A stretch of 64,000 bases of DNA from Conus ventricosus (Eukaryota > Mollusca > Gastropoda > Neogastropoda > Conidae), in contig CM031622.1 in the NCBI GenBank assembly GCA_018398815.1, positions 23,915,697-23,979,696 of the forward strand, written 5' to 3'. This document shows, piece after piece, positions 21,880 through 34,960 of the stretch (position 1 is the stretch's first letter; each line of letters opens with the position of its first letter). The notes under the pieces are model-generated. The model did no database searches, was not told the DNA's origin, and worked only from the letters and a program-made list of their open reading frames with translations. The position numbers and the translations under genes were made by a program.

Positions 21880-22290
21880 TAGTATCGTGAATAGAGTTCA
21901 CTGGCGCAGTCGTGGACAGTCATTGAATTACGAGTGTCATCCGACCTGCGCAAAGCACAGCAACGCACTGTCTCTGAGCAGCTGACCACTGAACAAGGAA
22001 GTATCGCAGCCACTGCCATCACTTCTGATGGAACACCTCCCACTGCCCAAGACGCGAGTCAACTCAGTGCATGTTCCTCTACTATAGAAGACCTACAATC
22101 TCCTCCCCCCTTCCACTGAGAAGTCAAAATGTCCCCTGCCTCTGTCTCTCGCAAGATGAGGACAAAATTACTGGAATGATTCAACGAAACGTCACGGATA
22201 GAAACAATGCGGCGCGAAGACGAACCCGTGAAAGTTCTGTGCGGATCCGTGCAACAAATCCGGATTAATGGATAGATCCAGGATCCAGTC
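21880..22290 (+). other. Unrecognised region with a small open frame
   Basis: 'tggcgcagtcg' at about 21,904 resembles a primer site complementary to a tRNA-Ser end. It is followed by an open frame at 21,934-22,119 (SSDLRKAQQRTVSEQL...). I recognise no family. A decayed LTR-element leader and gag start is a guess only. Confidence 0.3.
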
Positions 22291-22439
22291 AGCCCAGTTA
22301 GGCCTATGCAAAAACAACTGAGACGATGTTGACACATGTGGTGGAAAAAGTAGTACATGACCTGAAAACAAACCCACCGACTTTCTATCCCGATCCAGGT
22401 CAAAGCGTGGATCCAGGATCCCTTCCAGCATGGCAGGGG

Positions 22440-23535
22440 TCTCCACTCTCCTGAATGTCCTTTCATCATCCTCCAGTCATTGTAAGGTCATTTTTTAAGG
22501 TCAGAATCCTCCTTTTATTATCAACCAGTCATTGTAAGGTCATTGTTAAGGTCAGAATTCTCCTTTCATTATCCTCCAGTCATTGCAAGGTCATTTTTAA
22601 GGTCAGAATCCTTCTTTCATTATCCTCCAGTCATTGTAAGGTCATTTTTTCTAAGGTCAGAATCCTTCTTTCATTATCCCCCAGTCACTGTAAGGTCATT
22701 TGTTAAAGTCAGAATCCTTTCATTATCCTCCAGTCATTGTAAGGTCATTTTTTCTAGTCAGAATCCTTCTTTCATTATCCCCCAGTCACTGTAAGGTCAT
22801 TTTTAAGGTCAGAATCCTCCTTTCATCCTCCTCCAGTCATTGTAAGGTCATTTCTTAAGGTCAGAATCCTCCTTTCATCCTCCTCCAGTCATTGTAAGGT
22901 CATTTCTTAAGGTCAGAATCCTCCTTTCATCCTCCTCCAGTCATTTTAAGGTCATTTTAAAGGTCAGAATCCTCCTTTCATCCTCCTCCAGTCATTGTAA
23001 GGTCATTTTTTTAAGGTCAGAATCCTCCTTTCATCCTCCTCCAGTCATTGTAAGGTCATTTTTTTCTAAGGTCAGAATCCTTCTTTCATTATCAACCAGT
23101 CATTGTAAGGTCTTTTTTTTTATAAGGTCAGAATCCTCCTTTCATTATCCTCCAGTCATTGTAAGGTCATTTTTAAAGGTCAGAATCCTCCTTTTATTAT
23201 CCTCCAGTCATTGTAAGGTCAATTTTTAGAGTCAAAATCCTCCTTCCATTGTCATCCTGTCACTGTAAGGTCATTTGTATGGACATAATCTCCTTTCATT
23301 ATTCAGTCATTTTTAAGGACAGAATCCTCCTTTCATTACCATCAAGTCTTTGTGAGGTCATTCTTTTATGGACAGAATCCCCCTTTCATTATCAACCAGT
23401 CATTGTGAAGTCATTTTTAAGGTCAGAATCATCCTTTCATTATCATCCAGTCATTATAGGGTCATTTTTAAGGACAGAATCCCATGTCCACTATCATCCA
23501 GTCACTGTCAGGTCGTTTCTTTAAGGGCAGAATCC
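22440..23535. repeat. About 52-bp minisatellite
   Basis: Roughly twenty units containing 'ccagtcattgtaaggtcatt' and 'aaggtcagaatcctccttt', with a variable T run between them. Spacing varies by a few bases, so this is not a CRISPR-like array. Units degrade toward the right end. Confidence 0.92.
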
Positions 23536-24115
23536 TTTCCTGTTGTCAGTTTATTACTGAATGTTTTTAATCTTTTGTCTTCTGCGGATCATTTTGTTAA
23601 GTTCTATGGTTGGGTGGTTTACTGTCAAGGTGATAGTTGTCACTGTTTCTCTGGCATGAGTTGTGCCCCTCCTCCTCCCCAACGTCGTCCTTTTGACATG
23701 CCCAGATAGGCGAGAGTGGTTGTGGTGAATACCGAGAACACAGCCAGCGGATTCTCGATACCAACGAGGTTCGACAAACCACGAGAACGAGAAAACTCCA
23801 CCTGCTCATTCCTTCACAACCGAGGTTCGCTTCACGAGCCTTTTTCCCCCCTCTGACAAAGACGAATGGCCAGAATGACGTCCCCTGAAACAGGGGAGAT
23901 AAATTTAGACGGATGATGTATTCGTTTCACGCGGGCTGGTTTTCACAGAGTGGGCATTGTTTCCGAAGGCCGTCTAATGGGGGCCCTCAGGGGAAGGGGC
24001 ATGGGGGTCGACTTAAGCTTAGCACGGGGAGTCTATGCGTGCGTTGCCGGTAGGTCGCTAGGGGTTTTCTTTTAACTTTTTTCTGTTAATATATCCTAGC
24101 CCTGGTGTTTTATGA
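23536..24115. other. Unannotated single-copy-like stretch
   Basis: No supported gene, repeat or element end. It is repeated in the second copy at 36,615-37,180. Confidence 0.5.
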
Positions 24116-24120
24116 GTCAC

Positions 24121-24124
<4 letters not shown>

Positions 24125-24161
<37 letters not shown>

Positions 24162-24174
24162 GTGTGTGTGTGAA

Positions 24175-24205
<31 letters not shown>

Positions 24206-24310
24206 GAGAGGACAGTCAGAGAGGGAGGAGACAGAGAATGAGAGACAGACAGACAGACAGAGACTGTAGAGATAAACGGATAACCAGACAGTGACACAAA
24301 GAGACAATGA

Positions 24311-24355
<45 letters not shown>

Positions 24356-24382
24356 AGAAGAGAGAGAGAGAGAGAGAGACAA
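24125..24382. repeat. (GT)n then (GA)n microsatellites
   Basis: GT run at 24,125-24,171, then GA/GACA-rich sequence. Confidence 0.95.
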
Positions 24383-24832
24383 GACAAGACAAGACAAAAT
24401 TCTTTATTTACGAGGATAATAGATAAGCACTAACGTGCTTTTTTACATCCAGTCCTCGCCCTGAGTAGGGACTACAACATGCAGTGAAATCAATTAATGT
24501 AAGAAATCAAAGAAGCAAGCAAAGCGTCATGTAATCATAGAGGAACATCAAATGAAAATAGAAGATAAAATGAAAACAAAACAAAAAATAAGAATAATAA
24601 TAAACAAAACAACAACAAAAAATAATAATAGCCAAAAAAAAAAAGAAAAAAAAAGAGAATAATAATAATGAAGAGGAAGGAGAGAGCGGGGGTAGGGAGT
24701 GAGGTGGGCTGGGGAAACATATGTAAGTGTACTACAACGTACAAGATTGGCATGTATGAAAACAGACAGTGAAGTGAATATGACAAAGTGCGTACATATT
24801 TTGAACACACAAATACACGCACGTTTGCACGC

Positions 24833-24917
<85 letters not shown>

Positions 24918-24958
24918 AAGGCACCACATGCATTCATTTTTCGCAAGCATGAAAATAC
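24383..24958 (-). repeat. LINE 3' UTR fragment with (TTGTC)n tail
   Basis: On the minus strand the sequence runs through TTG- and ATT-rich DNA to 'gggcgaggactggatgtaaa', then 'aataaagaattttgtcttgt' and repeats of TTGTC. AATAAA followed by a short tandem tail is typical of a non-LTR element 3' end. A GA microsatellite (24,838-24,915) interrupts it. Family assignment is inference; a SINE sharing this tail is possible. Confidence 0.6.
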
Positions 24959-24960
24959 GT

Positions 24961-27139
24961 AAATGACCAATTGACCAACACAAGAGTAAGGCGTGTAGCG
25001 TGACTGTCATGATTTGAATACCAATGGGAATTAGAGGAATAACCTTCGGGACGGACGTAAAAATCTGACTCAATGTAACTTCAGCCCTTGGACAGATGAG
25101 TTTCAAGATATGATAGGATGCGTAGTGGAGAAGAGAACGAGAGGAAGAACGAACAGGGAGAGAGAGATGAGAGGTTTCTGGGGTATATAGTCTCTGCAGA
25201 GAGAAAAGGCAGAGAGATGAAGAGAGGAGAGGAGAACGAACAGAGAGACAGAGAAGGCAAGTTCCTAGTCTGCTTAGAGAGAACAGAGAGATGAAGGGAG
25301 GAGAGAAGAAACCAATTGAGAGATACAAGGAGATAGTCTGCAAGAAGACTAAAGAGAGAAGTGGAGAGAGAGATTGCTAACTAAGAAGAAAAAAGAAAAA
25401 AAATAAAAGGAAATGAAAAGCAACGTATTGACGTAGCCTCACACAAGGCTGTGACGCTCCATCACATTAGATAGTGGATATGAATCATTTCCCCATGCCA
25501 TAACTGAAAAGGAAGGATATTCATGTGGATTACTATGTAGCGGGCGTCCCCAAATAATTGTGAGTAACTCGGTAAAAGAACAAACGGGTGGTCATTGGGT
25601 GAAAGTGAACACTGAAGAATAGTTTAACAAGGGCTTGGAAGGTGCTGGTAATGTGTTATTGATCACTGAGAATGCACTCACTAGGAGGAGCAGGGGAAAG
25701 AAACAGTTTTAACCCACAGATGGCCTAGAGACTCGAACCTCCAGGACTTGACCTCGCTGCTGACCATTCCATTACCAGCGACGATAGACAGTTGGGAAAG
25801 CTACAGGGAAAACCTTAAAGAAAAGAGAAAGAAAGAATTCATATGTTGAATTAAGAAGTGTTACTACCACGAACCTTATTCGTGTTTCAGCCCTACAACC
25901 CTTTTTACCCTTCGCCCTTCGTCACCCTTTTACCCTTCACCCTCAACTTTCACCCCCGAGAGTGGATGAAGAAGCCATGGGTGGAACACACTCGATAGCA
26001 GCCCCAAGGAATTAAGACCTCCAGGAGAGAGCCGGAACTCGTCATCTCTCCAGGGACGAGGAGAAAGACAAGGAGAGGAGTTGGAACCATTCTCCTCCAG
26101 TGACAAGAAAGAGTCGATGGGAGAGGAGTCGTAAGTCATATCTCCAGGAACGGGAGACAATCGAGGGGCTAGATAGATGTCTGAGAGAGACATGGAATCT
26201 AAAGGATGAACGAGTCATAATTCGGATGCAGGCATAGCATCAAGGAGTGAAAGAATCATTTATTTTCCTGGTCTGGATTTTGTGGGCCAATGTTGTGTGA
26301 AGGCCCGTGACTTTATGAGTCTTGATGAGTTTTAGTTGCCTCTCATGGAAAGATGCTACATGTAATAAAATTTTGTTTATAACGTTTTGGGATGGATTAG
26401 TAAAGTATTCCCCGAAGGAAGGGAAAGAAAAACATTCGTATGCGCTTTTGGTTGATTGGAAAGATTGCGTGTGCGTTATGGAGTAAATGCTGTCATAATG
26501 CGCGTGTGCAAAAGTGACAGTGTGACAGCAACCATGTCCATTTGATAGAGCAGACAAGAAGTTGAGAGAGGAGTAAATGCGTTAAGCCCTAGGAAGGATG
26601 AAAGGAGAACAGATCGATTTGATAGTCACTAGTATCCATCTTAACCGGGTTTCGACCTCATACTTGGCAGCGCCAACTTTCATCGGCAGTCAACCTGACA
26701 ACGCAGCGGTCAAACCAACCAGTGCCAGCATCCAGCTAGACCGGTGCCACAACTAACCAAGACCAGTGCCACAGTTGTGTCGTGCTTGTGAAAGTGCCAG
26801 TGCAAAAGAAAAAAAAGGAAAAAGAAAAGACAGTGATTCGTGAATATTCAGATCACCTGCCAGGTAAAGTAGAAATCTATTTAACCCGGTTAGTTTAATG
26901 GATGTTTAGATAAATGGGGGGAAAAAAAAAATATTTTGTAATTCAGGAAAGAGAGAATGTTTTATTTTGTTTGATTCCATATGCATTGCTGTTTCGTTCT
27001 ATGATCATGTGTAGTAAAGTTATAGACTTTCCTAGTGATTGATGTGACGAATCATGAATAATGAATGAGATCGTAATCAAGCTTGTGAGTGTGTTTGCTG
27101 AGCGCTAATCCTCCTCCATCGACCCACCCGAGGTTGACA
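24961..27139 (+). repeat. Copy C 5' LTR, left-truncated
   Basis: Enters the LTR about 460 bp from its start, at the duplication junction, and ends 'cgaggttgaca'. It includes the nested solo LTR at 25,425-26,527. Confidence 0.88.
25425..26527. mobile_element. Second copy of the solo LTR
   Basis: Matches 12,320-13,421 with scattered indels. The first bases are damaged (gtattgacgtagcctc) but the right end 'tgtgaca' and the flanking GCAAC (26,528-26,532) are kept. Confidence 0.82.
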
Positions 27140-27533
27140 ATTTATTGGCGACCTGCCAGGATAAACTTGGCCCATTTATTAAAATTTTCAACTTCGCAAA
27201 GGAACTGGGTGATTCAAGTTTGTAACCTAAACAAGGTGTTTGTCTTACTGTATGTTCTCAAGATAGTTAAACACTAGGCTTGGCATTGCTTCCAAGAATA
27301 GTTAAATACTAGGCTTGGCATTTCAGCCCCAATACTAATTTCGCACAGATTTCCTATAATTCGCTCTTCATAGTTTGGGTCAGGCGCTGGCGTCTTATAA
27401 AAACTAACTACGTTTCCCAACAATATTATCTTTCATAGGATTGTCTATTACGTCACTCGGACGGTAGACCACCAGTTTGGCTGCGTAGGTATACAAATCT
27501 TGGTTCAAAAGAAAATAATGAAAAAAAAGATAA

Positions 27534-28690
27534 ATGGCGAATGAACAGACACCCCTAATGATCAACTTGTGAGCTTCCGCTCGTGATTTAGGTTACTCAT
27601 GAGATGAGTTGTGCGTGCATTTGTTGAAAACCAACAAAAGATGGAAAGTGAAGAACGCGCGACAGACGCCGTGTCGCAGCAAGAAGCGCAAGAAATAGAA
27701 AAAATAAGAGATTCAGTCTAACAATGATAAGAAACGCATGAAACAAAAGATTACGGATTCAGGCTACGAAAACGTCGCCGGAAACAGAAAGAATGAAGCC
27801 GGAAAACGAAAGATTAAAGTTCAATTTAGAGATATAGAAAGTGAGAATACAAAGAGAACCCCCGATGATGGTAGTTCACTTTCCAAGACTCTGTGCGCAG
27901 TTACGCCCCCCGACCAAAGTTGCCAAAAATCTCTGAAGGACAGATTCGATTGATGCAAACATCAGTCTTTTCGAAACGTAGTTTGCTACCAGTCCAGGTT
28001 GGCCTTCAGAAAGTGGGCAGAGGCATTTTGTCAGCGCTATTGACTGTAAGCATTAAGAATTTCACTGCTTTACCGGCAGAACAAAAATCTGATTTGGTGC
28101 TGTGAAGGAAGTCCATTGAATGAAGGGATTTTACCCTCACAGAGGAGGATTCAGAAGAAATTTCGATACAGCGTAGATTACAGGAGCAGTGAACGTACAC
28201 CAGTTTTGTGCACATTAGATCACTATTTTTGAGAATGGTTAATGAGTGGTACGAAGAGGAGTTCCGCTGAGTTGAAAGAGCTGGTTATGAAGAACAATTT
28301 TTGTCAGGTTGGCGGCCCGATTAACCATACATTTGAAAGAGAACACCATAGACAGCAAGGAGAGTTGCTGAAGTTCGCAGAGGTGTATAGAGAGGCACGT
28401 TTGGCACAAGGTGCAGGAGAAACAGTCCAGCGACAGGTAGAAGAGTGCAAGGAGACTAGGAGTTTTTGCAAAGTCCCTGCAAACCCAGTGGTGGCAGAAG
28501 GAAGGGCAAAGGACATTAGTGTTTACATTTGTCACAAATGGGACATGTGGCGAGGATTGTCGCTGAGGTTTCCAGAAGGCAGCAGCCTTGCAAGAGGTGT
28601 ATAAGGGCGTCAAGACACGACCCTGCAGTGGAACCAAAAGGGATTCGTCTGAAAGGGTGAGTGCAGCTATGGCTACATGGACAGCATCAA
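27534..28690 (+). pseudogene. gag: Gag remnant, copy C
   Basis: Retains the start codon at 27,534 ('atggcgaatgaac'), which copy B has lost. Landmarks of the capsid-like segment (about 27,890-28,140), the MHR-like middle part and the damaged zinc knuckle (about 28,525-28,565) follow in order. Frame changes occur every few tens of bases from single-base indels. Confidence 0.78.

Positions 28691-28747
<57 letters not shown>
28691..28747. repeat. 57-bp uninterrupted poly-G block
   Basis: A pure G run placed exactly where copy B reads 'cagcagtcagtgtcagggatgg' (about 15,421-15,445). No G tract exists at that site in copies A or B. Confidence 0.95.
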
Positions 28748-28749
<2 letters not shown>

Positions 28750-28779
28750 CCAGGGATGGAGGGCACTACTGAGTGTTCT

Positions 28780-29930
28780 TCCCAGTGAAGAAGTGATTGG
28801 CCTCAGAGGGTGAAAGGTTACAACACTTTGTTCATGCGTGTAGTACGAACAACGCTGTTCGAGAAAGGGGATTTAACAGGGCAAATCGCAGACCTGTACC
28901 TAATCGATGGCATCTGTGAGGGATTTCCAGTTGCTAAAAAGAATACGTAACCCCTTACTTCACAGCGAGTTGTCGCTGGGAGAAACCCCTTCATATTTGA
29001 TCATTGGAACATATTCCAGGGCAAGGATCCAGGATCCTGAGTTTGTTGACTGCTACAGCAGCAGTTCAAACACGACAAGAAGGAGAAAAGGTGATAAACC
29101 GTTAGTCGTTCAGCAAGAAGTCAGGCATAGATTTGTCGCTGATGATTTAGGGCAGCGCAGAACAAGACCCTTCCTCGTGAAGTCATGGGAGTTGGCAAGA
29201 GGTGGAGAGAAAATGGTTCGAGAGGTGAACAGAATTTCTTGTGAAAGCGCTGTTGTACCGATGTTTCACCAAGGTAATACAGTAAGGTGACTACTCATTT
29301 AAGGTTTCCACAGTTATCGTGACACAGCGAGTCCATGTCTGGTCACGAGTCCTCATCGGTCATCTCGGACCACAAAACAGCTGACCGAATCTTCGATATT
29401 TTCATTGCCAGGGCATGGCAAACATTAACGGCGGTTCTGCCTGTCAATTGAAATGTTCAAAGGCAGCCACAAAGAAAGAACACCTCTTAAACATCCCCCT
29501 TTATTTGACACACCATTTCAAGGGTGCGATGAACTATTGCCCTATCCGCCCTGTTTCCAAAGTGGGCACAGAATGAGACATTTAAGTTGCAAGAAGTTTC
29601 AGAGCTAGGGTCTCCCCAGAAGAAGGCCAATTATAATGTACCAAACCCTGACCCCCTAACCAGGAAGTGAGTAGCATCCCTCAAATGGAGATCAATCCTG
29701 GTACGCTTCCCACGGATCACAACAAGCTGCTGATCATTGAAGGGACATTCCCCATCCACTGAAAAAGGTCGAGCGGATTACCGAATTGGATGTGATGGAA
29801 ACTCAAGACTTTCCATGCGAATTTTTCTCTTTTCTCCGCAAATATAATTCACGGAGACTCAGCACATAGGCCAGCAGCAATCATTGTTGAGTAAAAACCC
29901 AGCAGTAAGAAGGATTTTTGTTGCCCTAAT
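28780..29930 (+). pseudogene. Protease and integrase remnants, copy C
   Basis: Landmarks parallel copy B: protease segment near 28,800-29,060 ('gaaaccccttcat'), H2C2 region near 29,300-29,470, and C-terminal integrase segment near 29,680-29,850. The deletion of the integrase core is the same ('gtgggcacagaatgagacat', about 29,560). Indels prevent any long frame. Confidence 0.75.
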
Positions 29931-29959
29931 TTTTCCAAACGGTCTACAGATGTGTCACT

Positions 29960-30440
29960 GTATGAAGGGCTAGACATAGGACTCCTATTTGTTGTCGGAG
30001 GCACACAAAGCAGCCGGAAAGAGAAAGTGGAGAATATGATGAATCAGAAAGACCAAAGACAAAACAAAGTCAGAGTCTGCAGTTTAGTGTTCTATAGGGA
30101 GTTTGTTCCACAATTCGCAGATGCATCAGCGGTGGGAAAGGTGCATATTGTTGCAGAGCATGAAGGGGTCGAGTTTCCTGTGAGGTATGCTTACAGGAAT
30201 TGACAAAGTGAGAAGAAGGGTACGCAACGTGAGAAGAGTGTTTAGCCTTTGTGGCCGTGCCGAAATTCACAAATACTTGTATGGGAAAGATTCGTGATAG
30301 AGACTGATCATCAACCATCAAATTCCTGCAAGGAGCGCACTGAAAAACTGCAAGTTCTGCGTTGGCAATGGCAGTGCAGCCCTACATTATCGAGTGCAGT
30401 ACATTCCAGTCGACAGAATGTCGAGCAGACTATTTAAGTC
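29960..30440 (+). pseudogene. pol: RT thumb and RNase H remnant, copy C
   Basis: The thumb reads 'VCSLVFYREFVPQFA' and then jumps to the RNase H start with 'AEHEGVEFPVRYA'. This adds a further ~200-bp deletion relative to A and B. The remaining RNase H motifs follow to 'gactatttaag' near 30,435. The RT palm is missing as in the other copies. Confidence 0.78.
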
Positions 30441-30961
30441 GTTAGACTACAAGCTGCAACTCAGAGGAAGGCAGTCATATCCGGGTGCTTTGTTGATAAT
30501 GTGTTGATTTACAGTGATGATCATTGAATGGTTCTTGTCCCATTGGCTATTTTCATATTTTTCTTTGTGAGACTTTTCATTGATGTATTATGCTGGAGCA
30601 TACATCGCGTATAGTGATGCATTATTTGCAATAATTGAGGAGGCGATTCCACATGAAGTGTCATGGATCGTGATCATATTAGATTGTGCTTCATAGAAAT
30701 TGTGTAAGAGAAGAGAAGGCAACCCGCAGGAGGGAATTGCATAAGTCGCACAAGAGGTTGTTATAAAATGAGTTGAAATAAACGCAGACGCACAGCATTG
30801 TTAACTCATTGGAGTGTATCACTAATGGCAAAATTTAAAAAAATTATAAACCGTTGTTGTAAATATTTTCAAACTTGGGCACTGTACTGTGTTCAGCAAA
30901 TTCGTTGTTGTCTTTTTTTTGTACCGTGTTTTAACATGCTGCATAGTCTTTGCAAGTAAAT

Positions 30962-32433
30962 TGTCACGGTAATAAATAAACACAACCAAAGTGTGGTCCT
31001 CGCCAGCCAAGTGGTTGACATAAGCCCCCTAACCAATACCCTGGGCGTCAGGCAGACAGTCCCACGTGTGTCGGTCCACCAATTAAGCATAGCTGAGCCC
31101 CACGGAGACGTCCTGTCCACCCAGACAGACAAGTAGCTGACCGACGCCTCGATGTCAGTCAAAACCTTCTCGACCCCGATCAGACTCATCTGGCCATTTT
31201 AGCACGGCGAGAGCAAATCCTAATCTTCCTCGTAGACATCGAGTGGCTGGACCACAGGTCTCGAAGGTCTGTCCAGACTCTTGGCGCTACCCAGACTCAT
31301 ACAGCCCAATTACACCATGCGCACCATTAGTCAACGACGCCCGGAAAGTAGAGGAAAGGAAGAATGTTGGTGGGGTGAAATCAGCTAAATCAATTAAATA
31401 CCATTGACCACCACAGAGAGTAAAGCGTTTAGCGTGACTGCCATGATTTTGAATATCCAAATGAATTAAGGAGATAAATTCTGTACGAATCGTAAAAATA
31501 CTGACCGATGTAACTCGCCTTGGACAGATGAGTTTCAAGATAAGATAAACGGATGAGAAGCAGAACGAGAGAAGAACGAACAGGGAGAGAGAGATGAGAG
31601 TTCTGGTATATCACGCAGGAGAGAAAAGGCAAGAGAAGAAGAAGGAGAGAAACAACAGAGAGACAGAGAGAAGGTTCTAGGGCTGCTTTGAAGAGAACGA
31701 GAGATGAAGGGAGGAAGAGAAGAGAACCAAGTGAAGAGATTATCAGAATCGTCTGCAGAGGAAGGACTAAAGAGAATGTGGAAGAGCGAGTTTGGCTAAC
31801 AATAAGAGAAAAGAAAGAAAAGAAAAGGAAAGAAAAGCAACCATGGCCATATTAGAGACAACTAAAGAGAGAGAGAGAGAGTTGAAATGCGTATAATGAA
31901 GAAGGAAGAAAGGAGAACAGATCGATGTTGATAGTCACTTAGTTCCATCTTAACCAGGTACGACCACATACTTGCCATCGCCACTTTCATCGCATCCAAC
32001 TGACCAACGCAGCGGTCTAACCTGACCATTGCCAGCAGTCAGCTTGACCGTGCCAGCAGTCTAACAATACAGTGCAGCAGTTGTGTCGTGCTTGTGAAAA
32101 GAGACAGTGAAAAGAAAAAAAAGGTAAAAGAACGCCAGTGATTCGTGAATAGTTAATATCCACCTGCCATAAAGTAAAATCTATTTATACACCCGTTTAG
32201 TTTAATGATGTTTTAGATAAATGATTTTGTGAAGTTCAGAAAGAGAGATGTTTTTACTTTGGGTTATTTCCATATGCATTGATGTTTCGTTCTATGATCA
32301 TTGTATAAAATTATAGACATACGCTAGTGTTTGAGGTGACGAATGCATATATATGAATAGATCGTAAGCAAGCTGTGAGTGTGTCTGGCTGTGCGCTAGT
32401 CCTTCCTCCATTCGACCACACACCCGAGTGACA
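30962..32433 (+). repeat. 3' LTR of copy C
   Basis: Starts 'tgtcacggtaataaataaac' and ends 'cacccgagtgaca', one base short. The following 'tgacgca' retains the ATGAC target duplication of copy B, as expected for a duplicate of the same locus rather than a new insertion. Confidence 0.88.
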
Positions 32434-32689
32434 TGACGCATCAACATGCCTACAATTAAAAGAATAACATGCTCCCATACAAAGAACAGAAACCTCTACA
32501 CTGACAAGCTATATGTCACCGTAGAAGAGACGTTTGACATTCCCTCCCCCAGTCCATCCTTCACCACCCTCACCACTCCCTCTCAATGATCTCCCCCTCC
32601 TACCCCAAAGACGCCATCCAAGGCTGTTTCTCTTGTAAAGCATGCACAGCCATTTTCTCATTTGTCACAGACAACTCCTGCAGCGCTTG

Positions 32690-33745
32690 ATACAACCGGG
32701 TTTAAAATCACACACACACCCACACACAACACATCCACACAAAGTTCAGTGTGTATACTATTTTAAACCTCGTGTTGTAGCATAAAGAAAAAAACCACAC
32801 ACACATGTACACACATTCACAGCGTGTATTGACTTTAACCATCGTGTGTAGGGTCCTGAGAAAAAACACACAACACATCCACACAAAGTTCACCAGAGTG
32901 TATGACGTTAACCTATTTGCAAGTTGACTGGGAAAAAAACCACACAACACATGTACACAAAGTTCACAGCGATTGACTTCAACCTCGTGTTTTTGTAGAC
33001 TACCAGATAAAACCACGCACACATCCACACAAGTTCATAGAGTGTATGACGTTAAACCCCATGTTGCTGGAGCGGGAAAAAAAAAAACACACAACACATA
33101 TAACACAAAGTTCACGGTGTGTATGACTCTAACCTCGAGTTTGTAGAGAGAACAACCCACACAGCCCTATAAAAAATTCACAGTATGTATGAACTTCAAC
33201 CGAGTTGTGGAGAAAAACCACACAACACCTCACACAACGTTCACAGTGTGATGACTTTAACCTCGATTGTAAGAAAAACCTCATATCAACATATACACAA
33301 AGTTCACAGTGAGTATGACTTCTAACCTATAGCTGTAGAAAAAACAACATTGCACATATACACACGTTCACAGTGTGATGACTCTAACCTCGACCTGTAG
33401 GAAGAAAAACAACATACACATATACACAAAGTTTCACAGTGTGTATGAATCTAACCTCGAGCTGTAGAGAAAAACAACATAGCACATATACACAAAGTTC
33501 ACAGTGTGTATGACTCCTAACCTCGAGCTGTAGGAGAAAAACAACATAGCACATATACACAAAGTTCACAGTGTGTATGAACACTAACCTCGAGCTGTAG
33601 GGATAAAAACAACATGACACATATACACAAAGTTCCAGTGTTATGACTCTAACCTCGAGCTGTAGAGAAAAACAACATAGCACACATACACAAAGTCACA
33701 GTGTGTCTGACTCTAACCTCGACTGTAGGAGACCGGAAACACCAC
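32690..33745. repeat. 66-bp minisatellite, second copy
   Basis: The same array as 19,560-20,605 and about the same length. Units that are identical in copy 1 each carry their own one- or two-base indels here. Confidence 0.92.
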
Positions 33746-33944
33746 CAACACATTATTCACGAAGCGCGAAATTTTATGACTTACCGGTGTGGATATGAAG
33801 ATAACCTGTTTACTACAGATATCGGCAAAATCAACACACAGCCACCTTTTTTAGAAAATGCATTAACGTATGTAAATGAGACTCAAACATGTAGAAAAGA
33901 ATAATTAAAAAACAAATTGATATGCTAGCTAATTTAAACAAATT

Positions 33945-33946
<2 letters not shown>

Positions 33947-33991
<45 letters not shown>

Positions 33992-34330
33992 ACACACACA
34001 CACCCACACACTAACACAGAGGTGCGCACAGGCAACAACAGGTAGATAAAAGAAGAAGACAGGGGGGGAAAGAGAAGAGAAGAGAAGAGAGAAGAGAGAG
34101 AGAAGAGAGGTAGAAGGCAACAGACAAGACAGAGACAGACAACAGACAGGCAGACAACAGACAAGAGAGGGACAGAAAGACGTGTCCCCCAGTCTAACCA
34201 ATCTTCACATAATTGCATGGCCCTGTCAGCTCTCTCCTCATCCCAACCATTTTGCCCCATCCTACCCCCCCCCCAACTCCGCCACTCAACCCCCCCCCCC
34301 CCTCCCCCACACCCTTCACATGTCATATAC
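33947..34330. repeat. AC/GA microsatellites and poly-C, second copy
   Basis: AC run at 33,947-34,010, GA-rich to about 34,160, poly-C at about 34,265-34,310. Equivalent to 20,821-21,200. Confidence 0.93.
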
Positions 34331-34574
34331 TTCCGCGTGTCTGTCCACCCATGCTGGGAAAGCAGCATTCTTTTATGGCCCCGATGCCGTACTTATGTGG
34401 TCACTACACATGGACAACGCTAAAAACATTGCCTGCCGCAATCAACTCGTTGTTCACACATATTCACGCGACCACACAGATCCTATAGTCACTAAATACA
34501 TGGCACAGATGAAAACGATAAACACGTTTCAAATTCTGTTCTTTTTGACAAAAATCATAAATCTAGTTCTAAGA

Positions 34575-34960
34575 GACTGAAGAGCTGCTAGTTGATGAGT
34601 GGTGTAGGACAGGAACATCCACTCAACTCACTCAACTAAGCAGCTCCAAGTTTTCATCTTCCAACCGGAACAGACACTTGCCAGCTCCCTCTCCCATCTC
34701 GCACTCTCCAAACTCTCTCATACTGACCAGTGCCCTTGTGACATGCTCTCAAACTCCACCTAACCATCTGACAGACCCCCACCCCCCCCCCCCCCCCGCT
34801 CCTTTGTGAACCTTGAGACCCAGAACGTGCCCAAGTCCAGTTGAGTCAGCAAAGCTGTGGAGATCGTGGGAATCTCTGCGGCAGACGGCTGACTTCGCCT
34901 TAGTAATAAACGACTGATGATCTACAATGCCGTGAACGCGAAAGAAAACGAAAGAAAGAA
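34575..34960 (+). pseudogene. LINE 3' end with damaged hairpin, second copy
   Basis: Corresponds to 21,478-21,857. The hairpin arms are no longer perfect and the coding remnant has extra frameshifts, but 'gaatctctgcggcagacggc' and the stop are kept. Confidence 0.75.

Noticed and set aside
21904..22290. Start of another LTR element (tRNA-Ser primer site plus gag)
   Set aside because: The 11-base match is short, no LTR end or gag motif could be found, and both copies lack any downstream polymerase. Kept only as a low-confidence note.
22440..23535. CRISPR-like regular repeat
   Set aside because: Whole units repeat, including the supposed spacers, and spacing varies. The context is eukaryotic, so it is a minisatellite.
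24535..25343. Ser/Leu- and Phe/Leu-rich minus-strand frames
   Set aside because: They are read-through of GA/CT microsatellites, a T-rich LINE 3' UTR and LTR pyrimidine blocks.
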